Source: Gnetum montanum (Eukaryota > Streptophyta > Gnetopsida > Gnetales > Gnetaceae). From it: a stretch of 64,000 nucleotides of DNA. Below, piece after piece: positions 1 through 11,246 of the stretch. The stretch's first letter is position 1, and each line of letters begins with the position of its first letter. The stretch spans positions 2,039,371-2,103,370 of the forward strand of contig MNCI01003975.1 in NCBI GenBank assembly GCA_015680685.1, read 5' to 3'. The notes below the pieces were generated by a model. The model was given only the letters and a program-made list of their open reading frames with translations. It did not search any database and was not told the DNA's origin. The position numbers and the translations under genes are program-made.

Positions 1-2208
1 AAAGGTTGCTCAATCAAGTAACCTACACAATATATCATGATAAAATTCATACGTGTATCTCAATAGAGAAACCTATTCATTTTTTTATATATATCTTCCT
101 TTGCATCATTACATATAAGTTGCTCACTCATGTAACTCATTCATATAATCCATGCTGGGTAACAATTATCTAAATTACTTGGGCAAGCAACCTGCAAACT
201 ATAGCGAGATATATTGTGTTTCTATGTAAGCATGCTAATAAATTTCCCAATAGTAAATGGAAGATAGCATAATGATGGATTGATAGTTGATTAACAAGTA
301 TTCTCATGTATGATAGATCCATAGGTTTCCCAATCATGCATATTACAAAATTAAAAGTTTATAGTTGGGATATTGATAGGTTACTTGATAGTGCATGTTA
401 GATATTATTTTATAGTAATATCTCCCTTTACAACTAATACACTCTATCCATATAAAATTACAACTATCAGGTAACAATAGCATAAGGAAAAATACCAATA
501 GTATTATGGAAAGGTTACTCATAACATGCATGATTAGGAAACCTATCAAAATATGCTCAACCAAGATAGATCTTAATGAGGGCTATTAGGTATATATTGG
601 AACATTCAGTATATGAAATCTTAATATATGATAACTTGCTTATCTAAGAGGACATTAATATATTTCTCAATCATTCACAAATATAAAACTAGTAATATTA
701 TAGACAATTTGCATTACTTGATTGATTGATCCTTATAGTAACAATATTAATAGAATTTTCAATCCTACATATTATATATTTCTTCATTCTCTTACTAAGG
801 TAAGTTGCCTAATCATGCATGTTAAGAAATATAATCTAACTTTTACAACATAAAGTTATGTAAATTGGATTATACATTTTCCTCCATCATTCGTGTTCTA
901 ACATTGATAGTTTTCCTATTTATCTTTAATGATAAAATTGAAAAGATTTTTTAAAGTATAAATATTGAAATAAATCCAATTAAATCCTACCATGAATCCA
1001 TAGGGAAGACACATGGATGTACATCATTTCATCAAATACATTAATAAAAATTTTTGTGATGACCATGCTATTATGGTTACTGTAACTATTCAGAACAATT
1101 TTACAATATATTTTCAAGCAGAGAAGCTAGTTTCATCAACCAAAACAATGCTACATGGTGGACACTTCCTTCTGGGAATTATTGATATGAAACAAACAAG
1201 GTCAACTACTACCATGACAAAATATGAGACAAAGAAGACTAATTCAAACTTTTCTGAGCATGAGGTTGCTGTGAATGTGAAAAAGTTCCTATAATAAATA
1301 AGGTTTATGAAAACATCATCTATTTTTTTGTACATTAGAAATCATATGAATTAGTCATAGGACTTATACAATGAGCTCCTTCTAATACATCAACTAAGAA
1401 CTCTTTTAGTTCATATTCTAGTAACTACTAAGAAACCTCCCATGATCACTCCATTTAGAGTAAAGTCTAAGTCATGTAGCAAGAGAGTACTAAGAGTTTC
1501 CCATAAGAGAACCAAGGTGATCAAGACATAGAGAGGATTTTTTAATCAAAATTTTTCTATAAACTATCTAATAAAAGTGACCACTACAATGAAGCTTTTG
1601 ATAAGTTTAGAATCTAAGCAATAAGCATGAAGTACATTGAAAAGATTTTTTCATCAATAAAAAAAAAAGCTTGCCCCTATTGTGCACAACTACATACTCA
1701 TGTCATACAGATTTTCTAGTGATAAGGCTTCTCACCAATGAATGAATCTAAGCTTCATGGGAAAGATGTTTGGTTTTGGATTTTGGATGTTCAACACTTA
1801 ATTCAAATTGCAAAGATTCTTCTTAAGAGAAATGCTAATGAGATGTTAGTAAGGAATTTCTTATATAGTTCATTAGGCCAAGCTTCTCAAAGTTAAGACT
1901 CTAATTTCTATTATTACTAAAATTTCTTACTCTTAGAATTAGGTCTAGGGAATGAAACATGATTCTTCATACATGAAGATTTTATGACATGCTAGAATTT
2001 ATCTCACTTAAAATAATATTTGAAAATTATCAACAAGAAGAATCTTGAAAGCATTGAAGCCAATCCATAATAGCCTTAAATTTATATTCAAGTGACTAAC
2101 TTATGTTCACTCCATAATGTAATCTATTTAAATAAGAATATGCATATTTGATTAATGCATTAACATCTCATATATCATATTTTTTATTTGGTATCTATTA
2201 GTGTACCA
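1..2208. other. AT-rich DNA, no recognisable gene
   Basis: The stretch is strongly AT-rich compared with the retroelement part of the window. Short open stretches exist (for example 1013-1294 on the plus strand), but none shows a domain, codon pattern or neighbour that makes it a gene. Words such as 'caatcatgcatgtta' and 'gttgcctaatcatg' recur loosely in the first 850 bases, which suggests an old decayed repeat. I see nothing else I can support here. Confidence 0.5.
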
Positions 2209-3700
2209 ATGTTCAAGACTCTTCAAGAATGAAGAAATTTTCTTAAATTTGATGATGCTCTTTAAAAGAAATGGAATGCTATTTTTACTATGTATGAATA
2301 TGGACCTCTACTATACTACTCCATGATTTTCTATAATGGTAATTTTAAGAAATACTATCTTAAGTATTTGAGTGTTAATATATTCCATCTAATTCAATAT
2401 CTTAGGCAACATAAAATTAGGATATATGCTAATATGATACTCAGTGGACAAAAGTGTTTCAAGCATCTCAAGGAAAAAGATGAGTTGTCAAAATTATTAA
2501 TAAATAGGATGATCATACTAGATCAAAAACATGATTTGATGAATTATTTGCATTCATTAAAACTTTCTCTTCAATTTTTCATTAACAAGAATTCATTTGT
2601 TGATTATTGCATAGAACTCAATGTAGATAGTATTTGTAATATGTATTGAATTATAATAATTTAACATCTTCTAGTCCAATTCTAATAGAATCTAGTTGAG
2701 TTTAATAATATTTTAATCTATAATATATTTTGCTAATGTAGATATTCAATTAATGATTACATGTTTATGAGCCTTTTTGGAAATGTTGGGTTCACAAAAG
2801 AAGAACTTAAAGTTAAGCCTTCTATTCAAATAATGTTACATCAATACTTGAAGTCTCTTGATTATGAGGAGACAATGGCTACAATCATCCAATCGATTAA
2901 GAGTGTCTTTTGCTATAGGCAAAATCCAAAGTTCATAGGTATCACATTGCTCAAATATGAAAAGAAATTCTTCTCCATGGATAAATTAATAGTTTGCTAC
3001 ATAGTAGACTTTAAGAATATAACAATTAAGGAATCTTTTTCATTTATCAAAAACTTTATTTAACTTTATTTAGAGGAAAATTGTTGTTCTCTAGGATAGT
3101 TTAATATTTATATAAAAAACTATCATTTATTTAAAATTTGTATTAATGAAGTTAAGGACTATATCTACAAGAAAATTTCAAAAATATTATAAGAGTTATC
3201 ATTACAAGAAAAAGAACATGTTTGTTTTGTTTTGCTATTTCTTCAGAATGATAGAAATAAAAAATATTTTAAGGCATTTGAGGATGGTAACTTTGACATT
3301 AAGAAGAAAAATTTAGTTGATGTAAAGTTAATTAAAGATATCCTTCTAGATGCTCTTATTTTGGAAGATGTCGACTACAACTCATGTAAATTAGTTATCT
3401 TCTAAAGAAGGATAATTGATTTCTTTCTAATGAAGAATGAAACTATTACCAAGTGTATCTTCCTTATTATATCATTGGTCTAATGCAACATTTTATTGAA
3501 AGTATTTTGTGCATGCAATAACATCAGTATTTTCTCTATTCACAATGATGATTTATGTTGTTTTTTATAGACTGAAAAGGTGAAAAAAATAAACTTAACA
3601 TAGAAGCACCCATTTGATCAAAAATTACCAAAGGAATATTACAATAATATTTTCAAAATTAAAGATTCCTATAAGGATATTATAATAAGTTTGATAGTTG
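2209..3700 (+). pseudogene. Decayed unknown protein gene, one frame kept open except for stops
   Basis: One reading frame runs from the ATG at 2209 to about 3700 without an obvious frameshift. In 2761-3700 it is broken only by TAA and TAG (3061, 3097, 3190, 3403, 3481, 3568, 3601). A TGA lies at 2230 and another at 2647. The predicted protein is rich in Leu, Ile, Lys and Asn and looks helical, with pieces such as LKFDDAL, QKHDLMNYLHSL and LHQYLKSLDYEETMATII. A possible GT-AG intron lies near 2643-2740, ending TGCTAATGTAG. I do not recognise the family. C-to-T decay of CAA and CAG codons would explain the bias to TAA and TAG. It could be a host gene relic or the coding part of an unrecognised transposon. 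Confidence 0.35.
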
Positions 3701-4646
3701 GTGCAAGGATACCACATTTGATCCCTTTATTCTACCCTACATGCTATGTGTCTTCTTATGTTGATTTTGTTGAGGATGATCCTTTGATATTTTGGCATGT
3801 TTTGAGATGTTTTGGGCTTATTTTGATGAGTTTGGGGGGTTTTAGGATCTATGGGAACTTATTTGGAGGCATACAAAGATTCTAGATATCAAAACAAGAA
3901 TTTTTGTATTTGGCCCCTCTAGGTGGGATGTCCCACTGGAAATTAGGATGTCCTAGCTAAGACATCCCAGTAGAATTTGGAATGTCCCAAAAAAATAGTA
4001 GAAATCCAACTCGAGAGCTGCATTTTCGTAGAAGATGTCCCAGCAAAGCCAGAGATGATCTAGATGAATGGGGAAACTTTCAAAAATGTCCATTTCAATT
4101 CAGGAAATAGCCAAAGAAAGATGAAAAGAGCCAGGAAGAAGGTGAGATGACTTGGGAAACATCTAAAGGACCTCTAGTTAAGTTAAGAAAATATTTCTAG
4201 GTTTCTTGTCTTCCAGTTGCTTATAAATATTAATGTCATTCACCATTGTTGGTGCATAATCCAAACCCAAGAGTGAGATAGAGAGCTCTTGAGGGAGGAG
4301 AGCCTATGCAAGAAGAGATCTTATGCAAGGAAGTTGAGTGAGAGGTAAGGGAGAGCACTTGAGAGAGGTTAGGAGAATCTCTTATAAGTGCCTTGTCTTA
4401 AGCTTGAGTTCCATGATGAGCTATTGAAGATGGAGAGGGGACAAGTGTGGCCTCTAAGATCCTTGTGAGAGTTATGAGTTAAGATTAGCTTCTCATATTT
4501 GATGTATTTTCTATGTATTTTGAGAATTTTCCTAATATAACAAGATTTTTCTCTATTTTGTTTTATTTTTCTCATTTTCCAAGCCAGGTCTTCTTGGAAG
4601 TCATGGATTGTGTCCTGTTGGGGTCTATTGAGGTACCACACCTGCA
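3700..4646 (+). repeat. Probable LTR of a copia-like element (left edge unclear)
   Basis: The segment ends in CA at 4646, six bases before a primer-binding site, as an LTR should. It has a TATA-like box (cttataaatatt) near 4221-4233, followed by a purine-rich leader (gagagctcttgagggagg). The upstream part has repeated GGATGTCCCA-type words in both orientations, including a perfect 7-bp dyad (3946-3952 with 3961-3967). No second LTR copy was found in the window, so it may be the 5' end of a truncated element. The left edge is not resolved and the unknown pseudogene frame may run into it. Confidence 0.4.
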
Positions 4647-4652
4647 TTAGAT

Positions 4653-4664
4653 TGGTATGAGAGC
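4653..4664 (+). other. Primer-binding site, initiator tRNA-Met type, one mismatch
   Basis: TGGTATGAGAGC differs at one base from TGGTATCAGAGC, the sequence complementary to the 3' end of plant initiator tRNA-Met that is typical of Ty1/copia elements. It lies six bases after the CA end of the preceding LTR-like segment. Confidence 0.65.
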
Positions 4665-5572
4665 ATGAAGGTTTGGAGGTTTTCACACTTCTATGTTGAA
4701 GCTTTTTGTTTTGTTTAAATGAAAGGAACATTTTTGTGGGTATTTAGGCATTTTCTTTTGGATATCATTCTTGTTGCTTTAGGTATGGCTCAAAAGAAGA
4801 GGACTAAAAATAAGAGGAAGAATCACAAAGAGATAAGGTTGAAGAATAGGTGAAAGTTTAAGGCCCTCATTTTCAAAAATTCTTCTACTATTTTTAAAAA
4901 CATTATTTACTATATCTATTAATATTGAAAATTGAGGATGTTAAAGGAAAAGGAATTGCATCAAAAAGAACTAATAAAGGTGTTGAGAGCCCTAATAGTG
5001 AATTGGATGATGAGCATATAGAAATAGATAAAGACATGATTACTATATATGTTTATTGAGATAATTACTATGGTTTGAAAGATTTATTTAATAATTGAGC
5101 CTAGTTACTTATTTGTACTATTTTAATTAGGAAATTTAGGAAATATTTACTTTATTTGAATTAATTGGCTAAAACATAGCATGCAAAGGATTGTGAAGAA
5201 AGTGTAAGGTAACTACAATACAATTATTTTATTTTTATAATTAACCATTTATTTACCAATAGATTTAATAGATTCTATTATTTATTCTAAGGGAAACAAT
5301 CCACCAACATTGAAGGTGTTGGAAAACATTAGTGCTAAGGTCTCCAAGAAATAAAAAATAAAACATTGAGATAACGTGCAGAATATATTTATTGTCTTGT
5401 AATTTTATATTTATTAATATACTCAATTATATATAAAATTTTTAATAGGTTCAAATAGATTAGAATGAGAGTTCTATGAAAGGTCTTAATAAATAAAGTA
5501 TGATCCTATGCTAACCATACTTTCATAATAAAGTTATTTATCTCATGCATTTTATTCTTTAGTAACATTACA
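4665..5572. other. Decayed leader and AT-rich DNA
   Basis: After the primer site there is a short open start at about 4784 (MAQKKRTKNKRKNHKEI) that stops quickly; it could be the remnant of a gag start. The rest is AT-rich with an acidic run near 5000 (ELDDEHIEIDKD). No retroelement domain (gag, RT, integrase) can be read here. Confidence 0.35.
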
Positions 5573-6198
5573 TTGTATGATCATGATAATTACATCTACA
5601 TAGGCATTACACACCATAATGATCTTTATGTTAACTCATTTCTTAATATTTATTTTATTGACATTATTTCAATACATCTAACATGTTTACTTAAATTAGT
5701 TACTCTAGATAAACCAAAAGATCTTATTAATTTGAACAGTTCAACTTTTGAATTAATGAATTCCTATCATTTCACTGAATTAAAGAAAATAATTAAAAAA
5801 GGAAATGTTATCAAAATGTATGATTCAATGTTTTTGTGAAAACACTATGATGAAGTTTTGATTTCTATAGAAGAAAATGTCATCATAGGAAAGGATTTAT
5901 CATGTTTGAGACTAAAATAAGAGATAGAGAACACAATATTTAGATACTATTTTAGAAAGTTACAATCAATTCTAGAATTTTGCTCACTATATTATTTTTT
6001 TGATACATCACTATTATCTAAATTATATAAAAGATCTAAAGAGGAAGATGGGGAGTTAAAGTTAAGACAAAGTATCTTGATATTGATTCAGCAAAAGGCA
6101 TTACATTAAGCATTGACCACAAAATATCTTTGCTAGTTAGCCTCAAGATTAGAAAAAGTTTCTTTCAATGGATGCTTATTATTGTTGATATGTTAGCA
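5573..6198 (+). pseudogene. Second AT-rich decayed frame, unknown function
   Basis: A single frame stays readable from the ATG at 5573 to about 6198 with a handful of stops (TGA at 5837, then TAA and TAG). The first open part is 88 codons. Further on the frame reads YYFRKLQSILEFC and KLYKRSKEEDGELKLRQSI, which looks like a helical, charged protein. No domain is recognised. Composition and style of decay match the 2209-3700 relic, so both may be exons or parts of the same old gene or transposon, with the copia-like LTR inserted between them. This is inference. Confidence 0.25.
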
Positions 6199-7148
6199 AT
6201 TTTAATACTAATCATGGATCCCCTTCATAGTAATATTAAATGCAACGAGCATATTGATATTTTTTACAAGTAGCTAGAGGAGGAACATATTGTTTAAAAT
6301 AGAGAGGATTAATGTCATTGAGAATTATGGAGATAATTGTTTTAGAGAAATATACTAAGGCATAGAAATGGATATGACTCTAGTGTTTATGTTTTGATTT
6401 ATGTAATAAAGATTAAAATTGAAAAGAAATATCATTTAGGGCATCAAATGTATCAATGTATAAAAGGATAATATTGTGTGACATATTACATGTCTCTAAT
6501 TAGCATACAAGATTATTACAATGTTAGATAACTATAAAAATTTTGTGAGTCAAAATTTTCAATTCTATTTTTTTATTTATAATTCTATAAATTCATTAGT
6601 CATTAGTTTTTTATAATATTTATTCATTTTCAATTTTACTTATGCTAAGTATTATAATTTTTGTACACATGACATTTTGATGTTTGCCGAAGAATTTCAT
6701 GATGTATCTAAAATATGTTAACGTTCATAAATTGGTTTATTTATATCTTAAATTGAAACAATAATAAGATTTGCTAATGTATGCATTGTGGATATTCATA
6801 GATATAATTAAAAAATTAGAAAGAATAAAAGTAGTCATACTAAATCTAAACAATGTGCTTGTAAAGGATGGACATTTTTCAAATGCAAAAGAATTGAAGA
6901 AGTATATGAAAAATTAGGTTGTTATGGTTGGGAAAAAATACTACTTCATTCAAGTTAGTGGTCATGAATTTCTTACTCAATTGAGCAAAAATCGATTTAA
7001 ATACACATTCTAGTCATTAATTCAGTTCACCAACATTGAAACAATAACATATTCTCTTATCAAAGGTCTAGATACAAAAGAAAAAATTTCCTTGGTGTTA
7101 TACACAATGTCATAAACATTATTGCAAGGGTATCGTGCTTCCAAATTT
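6199..7148. other. AT-rich DNA with short decayed coding-like pieces
   Basis: Mostly stop-rich AT DNA. A short readable piece near 6850-6950 (CACKGWTFFKCKRIEEVYEKLGC) has several Cys residues but no recognised zinc-finger spacing. The segment ends at an undetermined base. Confidence 0.3.
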
Positions 7149-7149
7149 N
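7149..7149. other. Undetermined base (N), probable assembly join
   Basis: The N sits exactly where AT-rich DNA meets the truncated 3' LTR of element A. The sequence after it (gctgcaatgatgaagtaatc) is the same LTR sequence found just before the second N at 13887. Confidence 0.9.
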
Positions 7150-7451
7150 TGCTGCAATGATGAAGTAATCTCGATCTTTATTGCTAATCATGTGCGTGTC
7201 CAAGTACATCACACTTGAATAAAAGATGTCGTACAATTACATTCACCACACTGCGGGCAGACACTGGAAAATAATCTATCTCTGGAGGGATCAAACTGCC
7301 AGAGTTTAGCTACAATCTAACCTCAGATGTGAAACAAGGAAGAGTCACCTCTTATTTATAGACATGGCAACGGACTACGCAATATCGTAGAGAAAGATGC
7401 GATATTGCGACCCATGCGATATCGCGGTAGATGAGATATTGCGTCCCATCA
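7150..7451 (-). repeat. 3' LTR of element A, truncated
   Basis: The right edge (plus strand ...cccatca at 7451) gives the TGATGGG start on the minus strand. A polypurine tract (revcomp GTGGGGGTA) lies at 7452-7460. About 300 bp are present and roughly 500 bp of LTR are missing beyond the N at 7149. Four dyad words of the GCGATATCGC type lie at 7379-7388, 7399-7408, 7416-7425 and 7433-7442. The TATA-like box (tatttata on plus) is near 7352-7362. Compared with the 5' LTR, this copy retains about 130 bases that are missing around the N at 13887. Confidence 0.85.
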
Positions 7452-7618
7452 TACCCCCACAACTGAATTAAAACTCGTCCTCGAGTTACAGTGATTACAC
7501 AGTGGATAGGTATGGGATTATTAGATGGAAAAAGAAATGGGATGATGCCACAGTATGGGAAGAAAACAAAATAAATATACAACACACAAAATGTGCTACA
7601 ACTACAAAAATTTGGAAC

Positions 7619-10388
7619 TCATGTAGTTCCTGGGGACAATGGCTCATCCATTGGTGCCTTCCCTTTGTCTTGTACTCTAGGTTTTGAGGCTTGATGGCAT
7701 TGAAGTATGTCTTGGAGCTTCTCCTCTTCAGTCCGAGGGTCTTGTGTCATCCATGCTAATGTTCCAACGTTTGACAGAGTCAGCACTTCCCGCGGACAGT
7801 GTAGTTGCGGAAACATTTGGTTGGCCTTGACGTACCAAGCTGTGAACACCCATCGTTCTTCCTCATAGGCTCTGGCTTTGTTCTTGCATTTGTGAAGGTC
7901 CATTAGCCATCAAGCCAAGTCAGTTGTAACATCTTTCTATCCCTTGTAGCTGGCTTTTCACCACCTCAAGTACAAAATTTGCAACATCCAGTTTTTCTAA
8001 CAGCTTCTTGCATTCTGCAAATTCCGCTTCATGTTTGATGTGGGTGGTTGCTACCTGCTACTTAAGCTTTGACCTCAGGTTTCCCTGTTGTTAACATGGC
8101 AAGGTTGGCATATCTTAGGTTTTCCAACTCCATGTATTCTGTCAAGTCCTGAATCTGCAGGTCCCGATTCCTAACTTCTGCTTAGTGGGCGAAGGCATAT
8201 GTGTCCAGTATGGCCCGCCAATTAGTGTGTTGAGCATTAATAGTATTGATTTGGGCCTTGGCCATATGGATCTCCTTTTTAATGATCTATTTATACATCC
8301 ACACCTGATCATAGAAATGCTCCTTCAATTTCTCATATCGTTTAGCCTCGTTCTGCCACGCGCTTATCTCAATCGTCGACTTTTGATGAATGGCACGTAC
8401 CTCCTCCATTGAGAGGGTTCAATTTTCTTTAGCTAAACAGCTCACGTCTCAGTTGACCTAGATGAATTGTTCTCATAATTGATGAAAGTGTTCATTGAGA
8501 ATATTCTTTTGCTTTTCTACAGTGGTCAACCGAAGATTTTTTGCAACCAATTGCTTGTTTTCTTCTTGTAAGACCTTGAGTGCCTTAAGATGTGCATGGG
8601 TTTGCACCTATGCTACGGAGGCATCCCAAATAGCCTTCTCCTTTTCATCCACAACTTTTTTATTCTCCTCTATTAATTTGGCTAGCTGCTCAATTCTAAA
8701 GTTTTCTAGTTGGTCTGCGAGAACAAATTGCAGAGGGTCCTATTGTGCTTCTTGTAAGGCCACAAGCTAGTCTTGTAATTTCTGTACTTCAGCTTCAGTA
8801 TGCTCAGCCCTTACCTCTGTTAAGACCAGCTTCCCTTTTGTGGAAATGAGGTTTCACTGAATTGCTGTAACATCCCGAGAGATGTCAAATAGGGACGTCA
8901 TTACTTGCCCTATTTGAAGTAATCAATCAAGTACATCCTCATGTTCTACAGGAGTCATTGAGGTTCCGGCCAGAGTTTGAGCATCTCGTGCTCCTGTAAG
9001 ATCTACCGGTGGCATAACAGGTACGTTGAAGGATTCTTTGATATGGTCTGCAACCACTTCTGCAGCTCTTGCAACATTCTAGTGTTGCATGACTGCCACG
9101 GTGGCCCCTTCACCAGTCTCTAACTGCACCTGGAAAGATGCCATGTTTCCTAAGATCTGTTGTGACCATCTACTTTCCCCTCCTCTTGTTTGAATAGATA
9201 CTTCTCTACTTGTGCAATCTAATGAACTAGTAGGCTGAATGGCATCACTGATGACGCAGAAGAGGTTTACATCATCATGACTTCCCCAAATGACCTTTTT
9301 AGTGATGACCCTAAGATGGCTTATTGACGGCCTGTAGTCTTGCAGCAGTGGTAGCTGATCCTAGCCTATGTTAAGCCCTGCTTCTTATTGTTAGCTAGGA
9401 CCTATGGCTAGAGTTTGACTAGGTTCTACAAGTTGAGTTGCAGTTGGCTCAGCCATATGTTCTTCTTCTTGTTCTGTTCTTAGCTTTTCGCTAGTACTTT
9501 TCCTTGGAGTTGGCGCCTTTAGCAATTCAACGTATGAAGCAGTTTTAGCTTTTTGGAGGACATCATTGGTGTATCCTAGAATACCAGCACGTCGGCAAAG
9601 CTTTCTGATAAGATAGGGGAAAAGCAGCGCCATCTTCCCTATCTTTCGTTCTTCGAACCACCTCAGGATCTCCGTCAAATATAGATGGGGTAGGTTAGCA
9701 TTAACCTTTCCCATCAACACTGGACATCCTCTAGCCGCATATGTTGATATTCTTTTAAGGCCCTTTGTGGGGAAGAGGTGATATGTTCCGATTTTGAAAT
9801 AAACCCTCTCTTCTATTGTCAGTTCACCAAATGCTTTATCTATGCCATAAGCCTTCTCCAACCAATCCTTTCGCACATCAGGGTCTAAATGGGTGGATAA
9901 CCAAGCAACCTGGGGCCCTGTATTCAGAAGGTTTAACACTTCTAAAATGGCCAGCGTAGAGAAGTCAACTGTCACACCACAAATATTAATAGTGGTGCCT
10001 TGCTCCCTATTGTGCCAAAATTGGTACATCTCTCCTATGTACCAGGCACCGCTTTTAGAGAGGATAGGCTATAAGGGAGACCCATTGAAGTGATCCCTAA
10101 TGACCTCAGGAGCGAACTCTGCAAATGATCCAAAATTCAACTCCATAATCACCGTAGCAAATGTGCACTTCTCATGGATAGCTTGAACACAATCTTGGGG
10201 CAACGTGAGTTGTTGTCCTTATTCAGGCGCAGTAGCAGCTCCTTTTGCCTACCCAGACCATCCGGTAGGAGGTTCATCTTGATGAATGCTAAATGATTAC
10301 TCCTCTTGTTCTGCATGTTGTCCGGCAGGTCTTTGTCTTCCACCTCTCCAAGCTCGTTTACTCCCACCTTGGGTAGAACCCTCTCCAA
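7619..10388 (-). pseudogene. Element A extra ORF: plant-transposon-protein-like N-terminus with long coiled coil
   Basis: Read on the minus strand, a largely open frame starts near 10388, is best preserved at 10029-9391 (212 codons), and continues with scattered stops to about 7619. The N-terminal part (FGSFAEFAPEVIRDHF, then INICGVTVDFSTLAILEVL and WFEERKIGKMALLFPYLIRK) resembles the domain found in putative plant transposon proteins, where a helical region is followed by a 'G..V.FS...I' segment. The C-terminal two thirds are rich in Glu, Lys, Gln and Leu (for example KLIEENKKVVDEKEKAIW and LKALKVLQEENKQLVAKN) and should form a coiled coil. It follows gag in the same direction. It does not resemble pol. 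The role is unknown; family assignment is from memory of motif style and was not searched. Confidence 0.55.
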
Positions 10389-10399
10389 GCATGTGAGAT

Positions 10400-11246
10400 G
10401 AGATGAACTAGAGAAAGGGATTGTAGAAATTGGGACATGAGGTAACTAACCCAGGGCATAGTGAATCCTACATGTAAAGCATGATTAAGGTGTCATTAAC
10501 CCATCATTCCAAGATCCAGACCAAGTCCATTCCTCTAAGCGGTGACATTGCATTGTTTCATCCCATTGTTTCACTTAGCGTTTTGTTCAAGGGAAGAATG
10601 ATTTTTGTTTTATGGCACTTTCTTTTTCTTTTTCTTTTCTCTTTCTTTTTTCTTTTGAATACTGAATCCAGAGAAATTGCCAACCTTTAGGCATGGGTGC
10701 AAGTCTTTCCAGTGGGACCCCTTATAATAGCGTTTGATTTTCGAGTGCCCTTTTGATTACTCTTACTCCCATTTTCATTAGATCTACAAGGATCTTAGTA
10801 CAACCATATTGCATGATAACTTCCACAGAGGTCACCAAAGAGAATCTACCAGTCCCCTTGATGTCACACCCTAATCATTTCCTCTTGGTCCATCCTTTTT
10901 CATTCTGGGTACAATAAACATAAAATTAATTTTAAGTTTAAAAAATGTCAATAATATCACTGTACCCTCGAACAGAACCTCTTATTTGTAAAATGGATGA
11001 GTGGGTGTAATGGGCTCACTGTCCAAATAATTGATCACTCATGACTTAATAACATAGAACACACCTCAACCAACAATCCACATGAGTGTTTTATTCATAG
11101 ACAAGATTACTTACAAAAATGTAAAAAGACAAAAACACACAAAAAGATAAAAAAGATAAAACAAAAAATTGAAAAATGAAAAAACTAGAAAACAAAAAGT
11201 TGTAAAATTAAATAAAATAAAAGGTATTTATTAATCCCCCTTGTTA
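10400..11246. other. Non-coding spacer of element A
   Basis: This lies between the end of gag and the extra ORF. It includes a T-rich tract (10619-10660) and an A-rich tract (11110-11220), which on the minus strand read as an A-rich run and a pyrimidine-rich run. The word TGTCACACCC at 10862 could be the start of a further small LTR insertion, but I found no matching end. No coding evidence. Confidence 0.4.

Noticed and set aside
2761-3700. In-frame TAA/TAG read as Gln (ciliate-type genetic code)
   Set aside because: A TGA also breaks the wider frame (2230, 2647), the flanking DNA is plant LTR sequence, and C-to-T decay of CAA/CAG explains the pattern. Kept only as a remark.
6061-6270. Alternative open frame overlapping the second AT-rich relic
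   Set aside because: Lys/Ile-rich translation without domain; cannot be told apart from chance in AT-rich DNA.
1-7148. Organelle-derived or viral origin of the AT-rich segment
   Set aside because: No recognisable organelle or viral gene could be read; composition alone is not evidence.
10862-11240. Solo LTR starting TGTCACACCC inside element A
   Set aside because: Start word present but no matching CA end, TATA box or target duplication could be set.
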